A stretch of DNA of 64,000 bases from positions 124,001 to 188,000 of the forward strand of contig CAVVPS010000017.1 of assembly GCA_963750195.1 (NCBI GenBank). Reading direction: 5' to 3'. Of the stretch, positions 1-7,579 are shown in pieces; positions within the stretch are counted from its first letter, which is position 1; each line of letters opens with the position of its first letter. The translations under genes and the position numbers were made by a program. The DNA is from AP-15 sp963750195 (GTDB lineage Bacteria; Pseudomonadota; Alphaproteobacteria; ATCC43930; CGMCC-115725). The notes beneath the pieces are model-generated. The model did no database searches. It worked only from the letters and a program-made list of their open reading frames with translations, and was not told the origin of the DNA.

Positions 1-187
1 CGACGGCCAGACCGCCGACCAGCATCGATCCGGGATTGAGCGCAAAGCCGAAGATGATCGAGAAGATGTCGTACCAGCGTACCGTCTTCAGTTCGCTCGG
101 CACCGGTTCAATGCCGAACTGCTCAACTCCCTTGGGCTGGTAATAGCGTCGGCGCAGTTTTTCCTCGATTTCCGAGACTGTGTGCAT
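1..187 (-). CDS. NCS1-family cytosine/purine permease, N-terminal part only
   Basis: The reading frame runs off the left edge, so only about 62 N-terminal residues are present. The start is an ATG preceded by AAGGAG at 195-200. Residues after about 27 read EPVPSELKTVRWYDIFSII and then NPGSMLVGGLAV, the conserved entry into transmembrane helix 1 of nucleobase:cation symporter-1 proteins (CodB/CytX type), which import cytosine, purines, allantoin or hydroxymethylpyrimidine across the inner membrane. The substrate cannot be told from this fragment. Its promoter must lie in the following 439-base divergent region. Confidence 0.75.
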   Translation of the reverse strand, partial: MHTVSEIEEKLRRRYYQPKGVEQFGIEPVPSELKTVRWYDIFSIIFGFALNPGSMLVGGLAV

Positions 188-626
188 GCGCGTTCTCCTT
201 GCAGGGATCGTCCAGCTTGGCAAAGACGACTTGAGCAAGTGAACGAGCAAGATACATGCCACTAGTATATTGCATAGATATTGGGCAATTCGCCTGAACC
301 CGATAATATTCAATCGGGTTATACAGGATCGACATTTAATCACATGAGGAATTTTAGAGCCATGTATTCTCGGAATACGCCCGTTTTTCGATCATTGTCC
401 AAAATTCTGAGGTAATCCGGCAACACCATGCCGCGGGTTTGCGCAGGTTTGAAGCCCCGGCCCAGCGCCCGCTGAGGTCCAGACCCGATCGACCGGACGC
501 CCGTTTTGGCCGCGCTCTTGCGTGGTTAAGAGGCAGACCCCTGCGCCAGAGGCAAACTCCGCCGCGACGGAGTGACGGCCCTTGCGCCCCTCGACTCGCC
601 AACTCGCGCAATGCTATCCCGGGCCA
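188..626. other. Divergent intergenic region between permease and SMR exporter
   Basis: No convincing coding region. Bases 230-350 are clearly AT-richer than the surroundings and are the likely promoter zone for the leftward permease. They contain an 8-bp inverted repeat listed separately. A 6-bp hairpin (ACTCCG/CGGAGT, 556-573) lies about 50 bases before the SMR start; it has no ACGR loop pair or other guanidine-riboswitch hallmark that I can recognise. Confidence 0.5.
297..320. promoter_or_regulatory. Perfect 8-bp inverted repeat, possible operator
   Basis: AACCCGAT (297-304) and ATCGGGTT (313-320) are perfect reverse complements separated by 8 AT-rich bases. It sits 110 bases upstream of the leftward permease start, in the AT-rich promoter zone. 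The size and symmetry suit a dimeric repressor site. No T-run follows on either strand, so it is not an obvious terminator. No regulator gene is adjacent. Confidence 0.3.
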
Positions 627-950
627 ATGGCTTGGGTCTTCATCCTGTTCGCCGATTTGTTCGAAATCGCCTGGCCTTTCGTATTGAAATGGTCAGCGCC
701 GCTGTCCAGATGGGCGCCACTATTTGTGGTAATCATCTGCGCAATCCCGGCCAACTTTCTGTTGGCCGAAGCCGTCAAGCGACTGCCGGCGGCCACGGTT
801 TACGCCACCTTTGTCGGGATCGGCACCGCCGGAACCGCAATCGTCGGCATGGCATTCTTCCGCGAGAGCACCAATATCGGCCGCGTCTGTTCCCTGCTTC
901 TGATCGCCGTCGGTCTGGTCGGCCTGCGGGTGTTTTCCGCCGCGGAATGA
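627..950 (+). CDS. SMR family small multidrug/guanidinium exporter (SugE-like)
   Basis: A 107-residue, four-helix inner-membrane protein, the usual length for the small multidrug resistance family. Helix 1 carries the essential proton/substrate glutamate (E13 in ADLFEIAW), followed by a lysine after the helix (FVLKW) as in SugE/Gdx proteins. The segment ATVYATFVGIGTAGTAIVG matches the SugE-type helix 3 (YAVWTGIGAVG). These proteins work as antiparallel dimers exporting guanidinium or quaternary cations in exchange for protons. The start is the ATG giving MAWVFIL; the upstream in-frame residues look non-native. A single SMR gene without a partner suggests a homodimer. Guanidinium specificity is inference. 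Confidence 0.8.
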   Translation: MAWVFILFADLFEIAWPFVLKWSAPLSRWAPLFVVIICAIPANFLLAEAVKRLPAATVYATFVGIGTAGTAIVGMAFFRESTNIGRVCSLLLIAVGLVGLRVFSAAE

Positions 951-983
951 TGTTTAGACTGGGGTCACATCTTTGGCCGGCAT

Positions 984-1001
984 CTGTGAACCAGATCACA
1001 G
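984..1001. promoter_or_regulatory. Perfect CRP/FNR-type box TGTGA-N6-TCACA
   Basis: CTGTGAACCAGATCACAG is an 18-base site with perfect TGTGA/TCACA half sites and a 6-base spacer, the consensus of CRP-family regulators. It lies 78 bases before the start of the next gene and just after the SMR gene, a fitting place to activate the downstream hypothetical protein. No CRP-family gene is in the window, so the link to a regulator is inference. Confidence 0.5.
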
Positions 1002-1079
1002 TGGAATTCCAAACATCATCGTAAATAGAGCCTTGTCGCTGCGTCCTATCCAGGCGGAGCGCAACTGAGGAGAAACAAA

Positions 1080-1424
1080 ATGTCTGGATTGCAGTCGCGT
1101 GACCGTCCGGCAACGAACCCGGCGGACTTCTCGGCGACCCTGTTCGAAACGCCGGGGTTGCCGCATAACCTGACGGTCACCGGCAAGGCGGCCGGAGATT
1201 ACCGCGTACAGGACGTCAAGCTTGTGCGGGCGCCTCATCAAAACGGGTCCCGCCTCGTGCTGGACGTGACCGAGAAGCTCGGGCCTGTCGAGAACCCGCA
1301 TCCGGAATTCATCCGGGAATGGCCTCTCGAATACAAGGAAGATCCTGCGAAGCACCGTTATCGGCATGTCGAGATCGTCAACGGCCACCAACGCTTTACC
1401 ATAGAAGTAATTGACGTGCTCTAA
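1080..1424 (+). CDS. Hypothetical protein of 114 residues
   Basis: The start codon follows a good AGGAG (1069-1073, six bases upstream). I do not recognise a family. The protein is soluble in appearance, with no signal peptide or membrane helix. The N-terminal third is polar and probably flexible; the C-terminal two thirds alternate charged and hydrophobic residues and end ...RFTIEVIDVL, suggesting a small beta-rich fold. There are no cysteines. It stands alone behind the CRP-type box at 984-1001, so it may be a catabolite- or anaerobiosis-controlled single gene. Confidence 0.65.
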   Translation: MSGLQSRDRPATNPADFSATLFETPGLPHNLTVTGKAAGDYRVQDVKLVRAPHQNGSRLVLDVTEKLGPVENPHPEFIREWPLEYKEDPAKHRYRHVEIVNGHQRFTIEVIDVL

Positions 1425-1479
1425 CACGGCCCTCGATCTGTCCGCAGTACACTTCTTTGGGCGTGGCGCGTTCCCGTCT

Positions 1480-1596
1480 TCAGACGTACGGCGTCACGCC
1501 CATTTCTTTGATGACGCGCCCGATTGTTTTACCGGGGGGCCGCTTGCCCAGCGTGTAGAACAGCTTACCGGACAGCAACCCCGACGCAATTGACAT
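1480..1596 (-). CDS. Possible 38-residue small protein
   Basis: A short frame on the minus strand encodes a peptide starting MSIASGLLSGKLFYTLGKR and ending with EMGVTPYV. It opens with a mildly hydrophobic segment and then becomes basic. A G-run lies upstream but there is no clean Shine-Dalgarno. It could be a small protein or the tail of a lost gene. I assign no function. Confidence 0.2.
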   Translation of the reverse strand: MSIASGLLSGKLFYTLGKRPPGKTIGRVIKEMGVTPYV

Positions 1597-1723
1597 TGCC
1601 AAAACCCCCGGACGATTGACCAATCGCCGATCGCCGACTAATCAGGGCGGGCTCATCGGTCGGTGCGCCTTGGGCGCAAGGATGCCAAGCGTGGCCGCGA
1701 ATCTTTCTTGTGTCCCGGGCCCG

Positions 1724-1837
1724 ATGCTGACCTTCGACGATTTCGTCATTTGCATGGAGCGATCCGCCCGCATGGAGAAATTCGGCCAGCGCATCCCGCC
1801 CGAGACTGCGAGCCGCGCCGAGGCGCTGCCGGCGTGA
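1724..1837 (+). CDS. Possible 37-residue upstream coupled ORF
   Basis: A short frame (MLTFDDFVICMERSARMEKF...) ends at TGA 1835-1837, overlapping the GTG start of the nitroreductase in the sequence GTGA. Such overlaps usually mean translational coupling, and the nitroreductase has no good Shine-Dalgarno of its own. The peptide has no recognisable domain and may be the end of a degraded gene whose earlier part is lost. Confidence 0.25.
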   Translation: MLTFDDFVICMERSARMEKFGQRIPPETASRAEALPA

Positions 1838-2421
1838 CGCCGATCACCGCCGCGGCGCTTGCGACATTGTTCGACGAGGCGCGAACCTTCACCAGATGGC
1901 AGGATCGTCCGGTGCCGGAAGGCGCCGTCGAAACTGCTCTCGTTTTGGCCCAGCTCGGACCAACCAGCGGCAATTGCCAGCCGATGCGGCTTGTTCTGGT
2001 GCGCAGCCCGGCCGGCAAGGAGCGCCTGTTGCCCTGCGTCTCGGCCGGCAATTTTGAAAAGGTGCGGACCGCCCCGGTGACCGCGATCGTCGCTTATGAT
2101 CGCGAATTCTACGATCATCTGCCGCGCCTCTATCCGCGTACCGACGCGCGCAGCTGGTTCACGACCGACGCAGCGCTGGCGCTCGAGACCGCGTTTCGCA
2201 ATGGGTCGCTGCAGGGCGCCTACCTGATCCTGGCGTTACGCGCGCAGGGGCTCGATTGCGGGCCGATGTCGGGCTTTGATGCAGCCAAGGTCGATGCCTC
2301 ATTTTTTCCTGAGGGCCGCTATCGCAGCAATTTTCTGCTGAACATCGGCTATGGCGACCGGGACAGCCTGCGGCCGCGCCTGCCCCGTCTTGGCTTCGCT
2401 GAGGTCGCGCGCTGGGCCTGA
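1834..2421 (+). CDS. Nitroreductase family protein, RutE/HadB-like
   Basis: A 195-residue flavoprotein of the nitroreductase superfamily. The layout resembles the malonic-semialdehyde reductase RutE/HadB branch: LFDEARTFTRWQDRPVP near the start, the FMN-binding LGPTSGNCQPMRLVLVRS, and near the C-terminus GLDCGPMSGFDAAKVDASFF with the closing motif NIGYGD. These enzymes use FMN and NAD(P)H to reduce aldehydes, nitro groups or quinones in the cytoplasm. The GTG start at 1834 gives the normal family N-terminus (MTPITAAALATLF). The substrate is not evident; RutE would normally sit in a rut operon, which is absent here. Confidence 0.8.
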   Translation: MTPITAAALATLFDEARTFTRWQDRPVPEGAVETALVLAQLGPTSGNCQPMRLVLVRSPAGKERLLPCVSAGNFEKVRTAPVTAIVAYDREFYDHLPRLYPRTDARSWFTTDAALALETAFRNGSLQGAYLILALRAQGLDCGPMSGFDAAKVDASFFPEGRYRSNFLLNIGYGDRDSLRPRLPRLGFAEVARWA

Positions 2422-2441
2422 ACGGGCGGCGCTCCACGCGA

Positions 2442-2603
2442 TCACTGGCCGAGGCTTAACGCACCTGGCAGGGCGCTTAGATAGCCCGCACTGTCCCAAA
2501 CCGGCGACACAGCGAGCGCTGTGCTCAGCAATACTGTCGCGATAACTGTCATAATCCACGCCTTGGTCAGCGCCTGGAGCGCCTTGTCGTTCATACCCGG
2601 CAT
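2442..2603 (-). CDS. Possible small membrane protein, 53 residues
   Basis: A minus-strand frame starting MPGMNDKALQALTKAW carries one predicted membrane helix (IMTVIATVLLSTALAVSPVW) and a short C-terminal tail. GAGGG lies 5 bases before the chosen ATG, which supports translation. It is convergent with the nitroreductase, 20 bases from its stop. No family is recognised; it resembles many single-pass small proteins of unknown role. Confidence 0.4.
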   Translation of the reverse strand: MPGMNDKALQALTKAWIMTVIATVLLSTALAVSPVWDSAGYLSALPGALSLGQ

Positions 2604-3249
2604 CCGGACCCTCGACATCGTCGGCGGTGGGGAGGTCCCACCGGGATCATTGTCGCGATCTCTATTGATTTTTTGTGTGAGGGAACTCACAGGGCGGGCA
2701 GAATCTGAACGGCGAAATCGTTCCTCGGACCCGTCGAAACCGCAAACATCGGCGATGTAGAGACCCCCGAGGAGTTCGCCCGCCTGAGCCGGGTCGCTCC
2801 GCGGCTGCCTCGCGCCGGATCGAGGGAAATTTGAACAACCAAACCGCAGCTTCGCGCGGATTCGGACACTTCGTTAGCAAACGTTAAAGATTTATGTTTT
2901 TAAGGGCGCCGGTCTCCCTTTGACGGTTTGAAGGACATCATGTCTTTCAAAGAAGACATCGCCCATCTGAAGAATAGAAATTAACGTCCTGAGAAACCCC
3001 GTTAGGACGGTTGGGCGGTCGCTAGCTGAACCGGCAAAAGACGCTCGACGAGAAAGTGCACGGACGGGTTGACAGGGTCGATTTACCCTGTTTAGCTTGC
3101 ATTGTTCCTCCCTGTCCTACCCGGATGCGTCGGCAACAATCCGGGACGACACCGATCTCATCCCTGAGCCCATCCAATATCTTGGTATGGCGATACGCTA
3201 ACTGCTGCCTGCGGCTAGGGGATGCCCAACAAGAAGGAGACGACGCCGG
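2604..3249. other. Long intergenic region before rlpA-like gene
   Basis: About 650 bases without a convincing gene. It includes an AT-rich patch around 2875-2905, a loose hairpin CGTCCT/AGGACG at about 2985-3009, and a TTGACA element with a palindromic spacer (separate entry). A 14-codon frame (MSFKEDIAHLKNRN) at 2940-2984 follows AAGGA, but I do not consider it proven. Confidence 0.4.
3069..3098 (+). promoter_or_regulatory. Possible promoter with palindromic spacer
   Basis: TTGACA (3069-3074) is a perfect -35 hexamer. A 7-bp perfect inverted repeat, ACAGGGT (3072-3078) and ACCCTGT (3085-3091), overlaps it and fills the spacer. The -10 candidate just after (TTAGCT or TAGCTT) is weak. If real, a repressor bound to the palindrome would block the promoter of the downstream rlpA-like gene, 150 bases away. 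Confidence 0.3.
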
Positions 3250-3918
3250 ATGCCCTTGCGTCAAACGATTGGCATTTCCCTCGCCCTGTTGATGGCCTCC
3301 GCCGGCGCGATGGCCAAAACGGTGGAGAAGAGCACCTCCCACCATCCTGCATCACCCGCCAACCTCGAACCTGAACAATCGGAAAATCGACCCGGAAAAG
3401 CGCGGGCTCCCCACCGGGTCGCACACGCGCGCGCAACGATGCGGGCGGCCTTTCGTCACGGCGGGCGGACCCGCTATCAGCACCTGGCTTCGCGGCGCTT
3501 CGATGATGTTGGCGGCGGCCTGTTCAATCCCGATTGGGGTGCGATGCATCCGGCCGGGACATCGGAGATCGGACAAGCGGCTTGGTACGGTCTGGTCGGC
3601 AATCGCACCTCGAGCGGCGAACCGCTCGACACGGTCACCCCCACCGCAGCCCATCGCTCATTGCCGCTCGGGTCCTGCGCCAAGGTGGTCAGTCTCGACA
3701 CCGGGCGCTCGGTGATCGTCAAAATCAATGATCGCGGCCCCTATAATCGCCGCTTCATTATCGATCTGTCGCCACGCGCCGCCGAGGAGTTAGGCATGAG
3801 GCAAGCCGGGGTAGCGGCCGTCGCGGTCCAGCCTCTGGCGGCCGGGGTGGCCGCAAGCGCCACGGCAAATCCAACTCTCGCCGTCTACGGAGGCGGGGGC
3901 ACCAGCGCGGTGCATTGA
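3250..3918 (+). CDS. Septal ring lytic transglycosylase RlpA family protein
   Basis: A 222-residue secreted protein. Residues 1-22 form a Sec signal peptide ending AGAMA. A poorly conserved basic linker (about 25-105) precedes the double-psi beta-barrel domain at about 108-183, with the RlpA hallmarks AAWYG, SSGEPLD, AAHRSLPLGS, GRSVIVKINDRGPYNRRFIIDLS. RlpA proteins cleave peptidoglycan strands lacking stem peptides; the conserved acidic residue of NDRGP (D161) and the glutamate of SSGE (E124) are present. There is no lipobox and no C-terminal SPOR domain, so septal targeting as in E. coli RlpA is not supported. AAGGAG at 3234-3239 fixes the start. Confidence 0.8.
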   Translation: MPLRQTIGISLALLMASAGAMAKTVEKSTSHHPASPANLEPEQSENRPGKARAPHRVAHARATMRAAFRHGGRTRYQHLASRRFDDVGGGLFNPDWGAMHPAGTSEIGQAAWYGLVGNRTSSGEPLDTVTPTAAHRSLPLGSCAKVVSLDTGRSVIVKINDRGPYNRRFIIDLSPRAAEELGMRQAGVAAVAVQPLAAGVAASATANPTLAVYGGGGTSAVH

Positions 3919-4211
3919 CCCTTCAGCGAGCGAGGCGGCCGCTGACCATATTGCGCCGCCGGCCAATCGCTCTCTCGGGCATCCCGCCGGTCGTGGCAAT
4001 AATGTGATCGCGGGGCTCCCTTCGGCGCAGGAGTGACCGAGGCGCCGATTTGCCCTGCCCGTCGGGTGACCGCTGTAAATCAGAATTGGTCCGGGATAAA
4101 CTCGATCAACGTCGGGCTATGCGGGTGACCGGCCAGGTCGCTTGTGCAATACGACTTTTTGCCGATACCGCGGCCCGACTCACCTGATAACTGCGGGAAA
4201 TGCGGGCTCAG
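3919..4211. other. Intergenic region before the F420 genes
   Basis: Nothing convincing is seen here: no ORF with a ribosome binding site, no clear hairpin and no strong promoter hexamers. The promoter for the downstream cofC-fbiC pair should lie in its right half. Confidence 0.35.
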
Positions 4212-4883
4212 ATGGATTTGTGGGCGGTCGTGCCGGTCAAGGAGCGGGATCGGGCCAAGGAGCGGCTCGCCCCGTTGCTGCCGGCCGAGATGCGCCAGTC
4301 GCTCGCTTTGGCGATGCTCGAAGATGTGCTGACGGCCTTGGCTACCGCTGCGGGCCTCGCCGGCCTCCTCGTCGTCACGGTCGACCCGTCGGCGCGCCAG
4401 CTGGCCTTACGCTACGGTGCGCGCCTCGTCGAAGACGGCGCCCGCGACGGTCATACCGGCGCCGTCACCGCGGCAATGCGGAAGCTGACGGCCGAAGGTC
4501 GCGGAGGCATGCTGACCTTGCCCGGCGACATCCCCCTGGCCACCGCCGACGAGATCGGCCAGCTGGTTGCGGCGCACCGCCCAGCGCCGGCGTTTACGAT
4601 CGTTCCGTCGCATGACGAGGGCGGCTCGAACGCGATCCTATGCTCGCCGCCCGACGCGGTGCCGCTGCGTTTTGGCGTCGACAGCTTTTTCCCGCATCTG
4701 CGGGCCGCCGAAGCGCAAGGCATAAGGCCGACCGTGCTGCGTCTGCCGGGGATCGCCCTCGACATTGACAACCCCGAGGATCTCGCCGCCTTTGCGCTTC
4801 AGCCATCCTCGACCCGCACGCGCGCATTCCTGGCCGAGAGTGCTATGCTGCCGCCATTGCTGCGCGCCGGGGAGCGCCTGTAG
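4212..4883 (+). CDS. cofC: CofC/FbiD guanylyltransferase of coenzyme F420 biosynthesis
   Basis: A 223-residue nucleotidyltransferase with the family opening WAVVPVKERDRAKERLAP, the central LTLPGDIPLA metal/nucleotide motif (about 102-110), and FGVDSFFPHL and DIDNPEDLAAF near the C-terminus. It transfers GMP from GTP to 2-phospho-L-lactate, phosphoenolpyruvate or 3-phosphoglycerate, making the activated three-carbon unit later attached to the deazaflavin by CofD/FbiA. Which substrate is used in this organism cannot be read from sequence. It lies 13 bases upstream of fbiC in the same direction. The start at MDLWAVVPVK matches family N-termini; an ATG 12 bases earlier (4200) is also possible. 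Neither has a strong Shine-Dalgarno. cofD/fbiA and cofE/fbiB are not in the window. Confidence 0.88.
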   Translation: MDLWAVVPVKERDRAKERLAPLLPAEMRQSLALAMLEDVLTALATAAGLAGLLVVTVDPSARQLALRYGARLVEDGARDGHTGAVTAAMRKLTAEGRGGMLTLPGDIPLATADEIGQLVAAHRPAPAFTIVPSHDEGGSNAILCSPPDAVPLRFGVDSFFPHLRAAEAQGIRPTVLRLPGIALDIDNPEDLAAFALQPSSTRTRAFLAESAMLPPLLRAGERL

Positions 4884-4896
4884 GAGAGTTTTGCGA

Positions 4897-7332
4897 ATGA
4901 CGATCGACGACGTTTTGGAAGAGGCCCGAACGGGGCGGCGTCTTTCCGCTGACGCGGCCCTGGCGCTCGCCGATACCGAAGGTGGGGATCAGCGGCCGTT
5001 GATGACGCTCGCCGCGGCCCTGCGCGACGCCGGACATGGCGGGCTCGTATCCTATTCGCCCAAGGTTTTCATCCCGCTGACCCAGCTGTGCCGGGACGTG
5101 TGCCATTACTGCACCTTTGCCCATCCGCCCCGCCTCGGCGAGCCGATTTACCTGAGCGCCGAGGAAGTGCTGGCGATCGCTCGCGCCGGAGCCGAGGCCG
5201 GCTGCCATGAGGCTCTGTTCACCTTGGGCGACAAGCCGGAGTTGCGCTACGCCGCAGCGCGCGAGGCGCTCGACCGGCTCGGCCACGAGACCACCCTCTC
5301 CTACCTCGCCGAGATGGCCGGGCTGGTGCTGCGCGAAACCGGGCTGTTGCCGCATTTGAACCCCGGGGTCATGACCCGCCCCGACATCGAGATGCTGCGC
5401 AAGGTATCGGCGTCGCAGGGGATCATGCTCGAAAGCGCCTCCGAGCGGCTGCGACGCCGCGGCGGTCCCCACTTCGGCTCGCCCGACAAAGACCCGGCGG
5501 TGCGCCTCGAAACGATCCGGATGGCCGGCGAGGCGGCGGCGCCGTTCACGTCAGGCATCCTGATCGGCATCGGCGAGACCCGGCGCGAGCGCATTGAGTC
5601 GCTGCTGGCGCTGCGCGATCTGCACGACCGCTACGGGCATATCCAGGAAATCATCATCCAGAACTTCCGGGCCAAGCCCGGGACCCGGATGGCCGATGCG
5701 CCCGAACCGGATCTCGACGACCATCTATGGACGATTGCCGTCGCCCGGCTGGTCTTCGGCCCCGAAATGAGCATCCAGGCGCCGCCAAACCTGAACCCCG
5801 GCGCGCTGGCCGAGATGATCGCCGCCGGGATCAACGATTGGGGCGGCGTGTCACCGGTCACCCGCGACCACGTCAACCCCGAAGCACCGTGGCCGGCGCT
5901 CGACCATCTGGCGCGGCAGACCGCCGCCGCCGGCAAGCTGTTGGTGCCGCGCCTCGCGATCTATCCCAGCTACACGCGCGAACCCGAGCGCTGGCTCGAT
6001 CCGGCATTGCGCACCCCGGTATTGCAGGCGATGGACGCCGAGGGGTTCGCCCGCCCCGATACATGGGTCGCTGGCTCAGGCAGCGAGCCGCCGGCTGAGA
6101 CGAAAACACGGCCGGCCTCCACCGGCGACCCTTTGGCCGCGGTGCTCGACCGAGCGGCGGCCGGCGAAGCTCTGTCCGAAGGCCGAGATCGTGCGGCTGT
6201 TCCAGGCGCGCGGCGATGCCTTCGCGCAAGTTTGCGAGGCGGCCGATCGGCTGCGGCGGCGGGTCAACGGCGACACCGTCAGCTATGTCGTCACCCGCAA
6301 TATCAACTACACCAATGTCTGCTATTTCCGCTGCCAGTTCTGCGCGTTCTCCAAGGGCAAGCTCAGCGAAAATCTGCGCGGCCGGCCCTATAACCTCGAT
6401 CTCCCCGAGGTCCAGCGGCGGGTCGAAGAAGCCTGGCAGCGTGGCGCCACCGAGGTCTGCCTGCAAGGCGGCATCCATCCCGAATATACCGGGGCCACCT
6501 ATCTCGGGGTGTGCCGCGCGATCAAGGAGGTGGCGCCCGACATCCATGTCCACGCCTTTTCGCCGCTCGAAATCTGGCAGGGCGCCAAGACCCTTGGCCG
6601 GACGCTCCCCGACTTCCTGCGCGAGCTGAAGGGGGCCGGGCTCAGCTCGTTGCCCGGCACAGCCGCCGAGATCCTCGACGACGAGGTCCGCGCCGTGATC
6701 TGCCCCGACAAGATCAAGACGGCCCAATGGCTCGAGGTCATGGAAGCGGCGCACGGCGTCGGCCTGCGCAGCACCGTCACGATCATGTACGGGCATGTCG
6801 ACCGCTACGAGCACTGGGCGCGGCACCTGCTGCGCATCCGTGCGTTGCAGGCGAAGACCGGCGGCTTTACCGAATTCGTGCCGTTGCCGTTTGTGCCGAT
6901 GGAGACGCCGATCTATCTGAAGGGCCGCGCCCGCCGCGGCGCCACCTGGCGCGAGGCGGTGCTGATGCACGCCAGTCGCACGCCTGGCGCTTGCACCCGG
7001 TCATCACCAACATCCAGACCTCCTGGGTCAAGATGGGCTATGGCGGCGCCGCCTATTGCCTTGATGCCGGCGCCAACGATATGGGCGGGACCCTGATGAA
7101 CGAGAGCATCACCCGCGCCGCCGGGGCCGTGCACGGCCAGGAGATGCCGCCCGAGGCGATGGAGGAGCTGATCCGCGGCATCGGCCGCAGGCCGCGTCAG
7201 CGCACCACCCTCTACGGCGATGCACCGCCGGCCCGCAAAGCCGCCGCCTTCGCCGCCGCCCCGCTGACCGAGCCCGTCAACACCCCCGCCCGGCGCTACG
7301 AACGCCACCGCGAACACGCCGCCGCCGATTGA
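4897..7332 (+). CDS. fbiC: FbiC (CofG-CofH fusion), F420 deazaflavin synthase, frameshifted
   Basis: Two radical-SAM enzymes fused in one gene, as in actinobacterial FbiC. The CofG half has CRDVCHYCTF (cysteines at about 65, 69, 72). The CofH half has NINYTNVCYFRCQFCAFSKG and, near the end, TNIQTSWVKMG. Together they make 7,8-didemethyl-8-hydroxy-5-deazariboflavin (FO) from tyrosine and the ribityl-diaminouracil intermediate of riboflavin synthesis. AGGAG at 4882-4886 supports the ATG. As written the frame is broken: one extra base at 6181 moves it between LSE and AEIVRLF, and two more extra bases near 6977 and 6993 around HA-ARLAL-HPVITNIQ return it to the first frame. Removing three bases gives a full-length protein of about 811 residues. 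Three 1-nt errors or genuine decay are both possible. Confidence 0.88.
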
Positions 7333-7579
7333 GCGCGCCCTTCCCACAGCTCAGGGAGAAATTTTTGCGGTCCGCGCCCGAAGCAGAACATGGGGCGATG
7401 GGAGGGCCGTGGCGGGAGAACAAGGCACGATTATCCGTGTGTGCTGACGGCGAATGCCGATCTATCAGCGATCAAGGAGAGGGTGCGGGAGCTAAAGCTC
7501 TACGGATCGGACTGAGAATGTGTCGGCCGCGGTAACCGCGGGCGGATGGCCGCGTGATCCACCGCCCTAAAATATCTCG

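Noticed and set aside
439..626. Guanidine riboswitch upstream of the SMR gene
   Set aside because: No ACGR loop pair (type II), no type III pseudoknot core and no type I (ykkC) layout could be recognised; only a short unrelated hairpin is present.
2940..2984. 14-codon peptide MSFKEDIAHLKNRN behind AAGGA as a leader peptide
   Set aside because: Too short to support without conservation, and no attenuator hairpin pair clearly follows it.
4897..7332. Separate cofG and cofH genes instead of one fbiC
   Set aside because: No ribosome site or start codon separates the halves; single-base repair yields a continuous fusion, and the linker matches FbiC proteins.
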